From contig JBBPEB010000017.1 in NCBI GenBank assembly GCA_039096225.1, forward strand, positions 421,501-485,500: a stretch of 64,000 bases of DNA, written 5' to 3'. Origin of the DNA: Blastocystis sp. Blastoise (taxonomy: Eukaryota > Sar > Bigyra > Opalinata > Blastocystidae). The notes below the pieces were generated by a model, which worked only from the letters and a program-made list of their open reading frames with translations, searched no databases and was not told the origin of the DNA. This document shows, piece by piece, positions 63,687 through 64,000 of this stretch (the stretch's first letter is position 1; the number at the start of each line of letters is the position of its first letter). The position numbers and the translations under genes are program-made.

Positions 63687-64000
63687 TTTCTATATTAAAT
63701 GAGAAATAAAATTGATTTTTATACTATATAGAAAAAAAGAAGCAAATAGAAAAAGAGAGTCGAAGATTAATTCTTATCTGAAACTCATAAAAACAAAATA
63801 AATACGGGAATTCTGCAGAAAGACTTTTTCTTAAATAACTCCTATTTAAATGCTGAATTTCATCTTATTTTTTATTTGTTTTACTTGAAATGATAGTAGA
63901 TACATGTTTGAACGAAATAAAATTATTTAAAGAATCAAAATATTAAGGATGAGTTTTTTTTTCGTGTTAAGATCGATTTGTTGTTCTACATATGATTATG
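63687..64000. other. Upstream region of the proteasome gene
   Basis: 314 bases to the window edge with no supported frame; presumably promoter and 5' flank. Confidence 0.5.

Overview
The window looks like nuclear DNA of a very AT-rich, intron-dense single-celled eukaryote. Nearly all genes are split by short introns that start GTATAT and end TATAG and are packed with (TA)n and (AAT/TTA)n repeats. Intron-free prokaryote-type gene organisation, operons, ribosome binding sites and CRISPR arrays are absent. The housekeeping genes are plainly eukaryotic: TRAPP subunit 1, proteasome beta-6, glucosidase II alpha, and a SHAQKYF-class Myb. Asparagine runs, BTB and TLDc proteins and a long altronate-dehydratase-family enzyme suit an amoeba-like or anaerobic protist, or an early fungus, but the sequence alone does not let me name the lineage. 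Recognised stops are almost all TAA, with one TAG.

Layout. 1-1334 (+): 3' part of an ABHD11-type hydrolase carrying an apparent U12-type AT-AC intron. 2111-5779 (+): membrane-anchored M14 carboxypeptidase with a 55-Asn run. 6212-6628 (-): TRAPPC1/Bet5. 6856-24626: an accessory block with two paralogous BTB/leucine-rich genes (A on +, B on -), two paralogous double-BTB/TLDc genes (both on -, the first with an in-frame TAG at the TLDc boundary), and between them an aspartic-protease-like membrane protein in which both catalytic motifs are altered. 25674-34415 (+): a large nucleotidyltransferase-like/ankyrin protein. 35891-39150 and 40854-43019 (+): two Myb/SANT proteins. 43714-47223 (-): secreted GH95-like glycosidase. 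47794-49878 (-): dihydroorotase. 50044-54219 (+): glucosidase II alpha. 54524-59004 (-): altronate-dehydratase-family protein nearly twice the usual length. 59804-61847 (-): Met/Asn/Gln-rich protein. 62254-63686 (-): proteasome beta-6.

How it fits together. Several products use the secretory route (TRAPPC1 for ER-Golgi traffic, glucosidase II for ER glycan trimming, and the secreted or anchored carboxypeptidase, GH95-like enzyme and protease-like protein), but they are not obviously co-regulated. The most unusual material is the 6.8-24.6 kb block, the U12-type intron, the pseudo-protease, a 40-bp core found twice in opposite orientation beside AAT arrays inside introns of two unrelated genes, and a recurring GC-rich codon-junction pattern in otherwise AT-rich exons. 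Exon boundaries were placed by hand from splice consensus, frame and family similarity. Where the exons were summed, the total frame closed exactly for the carboxypeptidase, the ABHD11 fragment and both BTB/TLDc copies.
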